The notes under the pieces are model-generated. The model had not been told where the DNA came from. It saw nothing but the letters and a program-made list of their open reading frames with translations, and searched no databases. A program made the translations under genes and the position numbers. A stretch of 14,756 bases of DNA from contig CANGZX010000001.1 in the NCBI GenBank assembly GCA_947458775.1, positions 1-14,756 on the forward strand, written 5' to 3'. Each line of letters opens with the position of its first letter. Within the stretch, counting starts at the first letter, position 1. The stretch is from Sphingobacteriaceae bacterium. Lineage in GTDB: Bacteria > Bacteroidota > Bacteroidia > Sphingobacteriales > Sphingobacteriaceae. Shown in pieces: positions 12,671 to 14,756 of this stretch.

Positions 12671-14725
12671 CTACCTGATGGTGCTTCCAGTAGGCATAGC
12701 GATGCTAGGTGTTACAAAACACAAAACACCTTCGGCATTCTCGGCCATTAAAATCATTCCTTCCGATACTATGCCCTTTAATTCTCTTGGCGCTAAATTT
12801 ACCAAAATGCTTACCTGTTGGCCAATAATGGCTTCGGGTGCATAATGTTCGGCTATGCCCGAAACCACGGTTCGGGTATCAATTCCAGTATCAATGGTTA
12901 ATTTAAGTAGCTTTTGGGTTTTCTCTACTTTTTCGGCGGCCACAATGGTGCCTACTCTAATATCCATTTCCGAAAACTGATCGTAACTAACGACAGCTTT
13001 AGCCGGGGCTATATCGGCTGATTGCTTGGGTGTTTCCATACTGGCTTTTTTAGCGTTTAATTTTTCTATCTGGCGTTCAATAACCTCGTCTTCTACTTTT
13101 TGAAAAAGTAATTCAGGTTGATTAAGCTGATGTCCGGCTTCAAATGCAATAGCTTCATTAAACTGATAATTCTCTTTTAACTGAAGCATGCGGAATAATT
13201 TCTGAGCAGTTTCGGGCATAAAAGGCTGCATCAGTGTGGCCAAATGCCCAATCAAAATCACGCATTCATGCAGGGCCTCTCGGGCGGCTTCGGGTTGCTC
13301 CCCAAACGTTTTCCAGGGCTCTTTATCGGTTAAATATTTATTCCCTAAACGTGCCACATCTAGTACTAGCTGTTGCGCTTGGCGGAATTTATAGGCTTCA
13401 AAAGAAGCCCCAATTTCATCGTATAAAACACCCAATTGAGTATTTAGGTGCTTATCTGTTAAGGTAGTTAGTGGTGTATTCATTTTACCATCAAAATACT
13501 TGTGCATCAACACAAATACCCGATTTACAAAATTGCCTAAAATGGCCACCAACTCGTTGTTAATACGAGCCTGATAATCTTTCCAAGTAAATTCACTATC
13601 GGCTGTTTCGGGCGCAATGGCGGTAAGGTAATAACGCAATTCATCTACCCGGGTAGGAAAATCGTGCAAATACTCGTGCATTTCAATGCTCCAACCTCTC
13701 GAGGTGCTCATTTTATCGCCCTCCAAATTCATAAACTCGTTAGCAGGTACGCTCTCTGGCAAAATAAATTCGCCATGCGCATGCAACATAATCGGAAAAA
13801 TGATGCAATGGAATACAATATTGTCTTTACCAATAAAGTGGACCAATTTGGTGTCTTGGGCTTTCCAGTACGGCTCCCAATCTTTACCCGTATCTAGGGC
13901 CCACTGTTTGGTGGCCGATATGTAGCCAATAGGCGCATCAAACCACACGTATAATTTTTTGCCTTCGGCACCTGCTGCCGGCACATCAATTCCCCAATCT
14001 AAATCGCGGGTAATGGCCCGGGCGGCTAGGCCACCGTCAATCCAACTTTTGCATTGGCCGTAAACACTGGCACGCCAATCGTGTTTATGGCCTTTTAAAA
14101 TCCATTCTTTTAGCCAATTTTCGTACCTATCCATGGGTAAATACCAATGCTTGGTAGCTTTTAGCACGGGCTTATTTCCTGTTAAGGTTGATGTTGGGTT
14201 GATTAATTCTTCGGGGCTTAGTGCAGAACCACATTTTTCGCACTGATCACCATAAGCACCATCGAAACCACATTTTGGGCAGGTACCTATAATGTATCTA
14301 TCGGCTAAAAAGGTTTGTGCTTTATCGTCAAAATATTGCTCAGAAGTTTGAATAGTAAATACCTCTTTTTTATCCAATACCCTAAAAAAATCTTGCGCTG
14401 TTTCGTGGTGTATGGGTGCGCTAGTGCGGTGATAAATATCAAAAGAGATGCCTAATTTCTCGAAGCTCTCTTTGTTTAAAACATGGTATTTATCAATAAT
14501 GGCTTGCGGTGTACTGCCCTCTTTAATGGCTTGGTTGGGAATGGCGGTACCGTGTTCATCAGAACCACACACAAATACCACATCTTTACCCGAAAGGCGT
14601 AAATAACGGGCGTACAAGTCGGCAGGAATATAGGCCCCAGCCAAATGCCCAATATGTTTGGGTCCATTTGCGTAAGGTAAAGCCGCCGTTACGGTATAGC
14701 GTTTAAATTTATCTGCGTTCGCCAC
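12671..14725 (-). CDS. metG: Methionyl-tRNA synthetase (with C-terminal tRNA-binding domain)
   Basis: This class I synthetase charges tRNA-Met with methionine in the cytoplasm and is essential for initiation and elongation. The 684-residue length is normal for the dimeric form. The Rossmann fold carries HIGH (24-27, in GPKHIGHLAG). A four-cysteine zinc knuckle lies at C149, C152, C162 and C165, followed by KMSTS (338-342). The alpha-helical anticodon-binding domain (about 380-530) precedes a lysine/glutamate-rich linker. The EMAP II/Trbp111-like tRNA-binding domain (about 581-684, starting YDQFSEMDIRVGTIV) is responsible for dimerisation in relatives. The start codon is GTG; an in-frame TAA lies 4-6 bases upstream and no ATG occurs before HIGH, so GTG is required. 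The ompA-like gene follows on the same strand after 67 bp but has its own promoter. The upstream metG promoter is mostly outside the window. Confidence 0.98.
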   Translation of the reverse strand: MANADKFKRYTVTAALPYANGPKHIGHLAGAYIPADLYARYLRLSGKDVVFVCGSDEHGTAIPNQAIKEGSTPQAIIDKYHVLNKESFEKLGISFDIYHRTSAPIHHETAQDFFRVLDKKEVFTIQTSEQYFDDKAQTFLADRYIIGTCPKCGFDGAYGDQCEKCGSALSPEELINPTSTLTGNKPVLKATKHWYLPMDRYENWLKEWILKGHKHDWRASVYGQCKSWIDGGLAARAITRDLDWGIDVPAAGAEGKKLYVWFDAPIGYISATKQWALDTGKDWEPYWKAQDTKLVHFIGKDNIVFHCIIFPIMLHAHGEFILPESVPANEFMNLEGDKMSTSRGWSIEMHEYLHDFPTRVDELRYYLTAIAPETADSEFTWKDYQARINNELVAILGNFVNRVFVLMHKYFDGKMNTPLTTLTDKHLNTQLGVLYDEIGASFEAYKFRQAQQLVLDVARLGNKYLTDKEPWKTFGEQPEAAREALHECVILIGHLATLMQPFMPETAQKLFRMLQLKENYQFNEAIAFEAGHQLNQPELLFQKVEDEVIERQIEKLNAKKASMETPKQSADIAPAKAVVSYDQFSEMDIRVGTIVAAEKVEKTQKLLKLTIDTGIDTRTVVSGIAEHYAPEAIIGQQVSILVNLAPRELKGIVSEGMILMAENAEGVLCFVTPSIAMPTGSTIR

Positions 14726-14756
14726 TATTTATTTGAGCTATTTTGTAATTTGCACA

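Overview
The window looks like chromosome of a Bacteroidota bacterium, most likely a Sphingobacteriaceae-like lineage (Pedobacter/Mucilaginibacter type). The evidence is a SusC-family TonB-dependent receptor, a Reg_prop/Y_Y_Y membrane regulator, a DUF6702 gene, candidate promoters of the Bacteroidetes form TTTG-N19-TAnnTTTG, and AT-rich sequence without Shine-Dalgarno sites. The genus is inference only. No phage, insertion sequence, CRISPR array or other sign of recent transfer was seen.

Layout. (1) 1-2894, minus strand: a SusC-like outer-membrane receptor that runs off the left edge, lacking roughly its last 60-80 residues. (2) 2895-3103: a divergent control region with three identical 11-bp direct repeats. 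(3) 3104-5974, plus: a one-component membrane-spanning regulator with a periplasmic propeller and a cytoplasmic LuxR-type HTH, very probably the regulator of the susC operon. (4) 5971-9798, minus: a run of HupE/UreJ-like membrane protein, M1-family metallopeptidase, then a ChaN-like haem/iron-associated protein. The first two are 2 bp apart, and a terminator-like hairpin precedes the third. (5) 9865-10341, plus: a DUF6702 periplasmic protein, divergent from the HupE-like gene. (6) 10344-11786, minus: a fused SpmA-SpmB nucleoside-recognition (Gate-domain) membrane protein. (7) 11882-11953, minus: tRNA-Arg(CCT). (8) 12013-12603, minus: an OmpA/Pal-type lipoprotein with its own terminator and a good promoter match. 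(9) 12671-14725, minus: full-length methionyl-tRNA synthetase with a GTG start.

How the genes relate. The left third is a nutrient-uptake locus: the regulator presumably senses a ligand or envelope state in the periplasm and binds the 11-bp repeats between itself and susC. susD and any enzymes would lie beyond the left edge. The middle cluster (DUF6702, HupE-like, M1 peptidase, ChaN-like) combines a possible metal-handling membrane protein, a periplasmic partner, a zinc peptidase and a haem/iron-associated protein. It is the best candidate here for an undescribed functional unit, but that rests on gene order and family resemblance. The right part is housekeeping. Intergenic spaces are small throughout, and both convergent gene pairs meet with no terminator between them.
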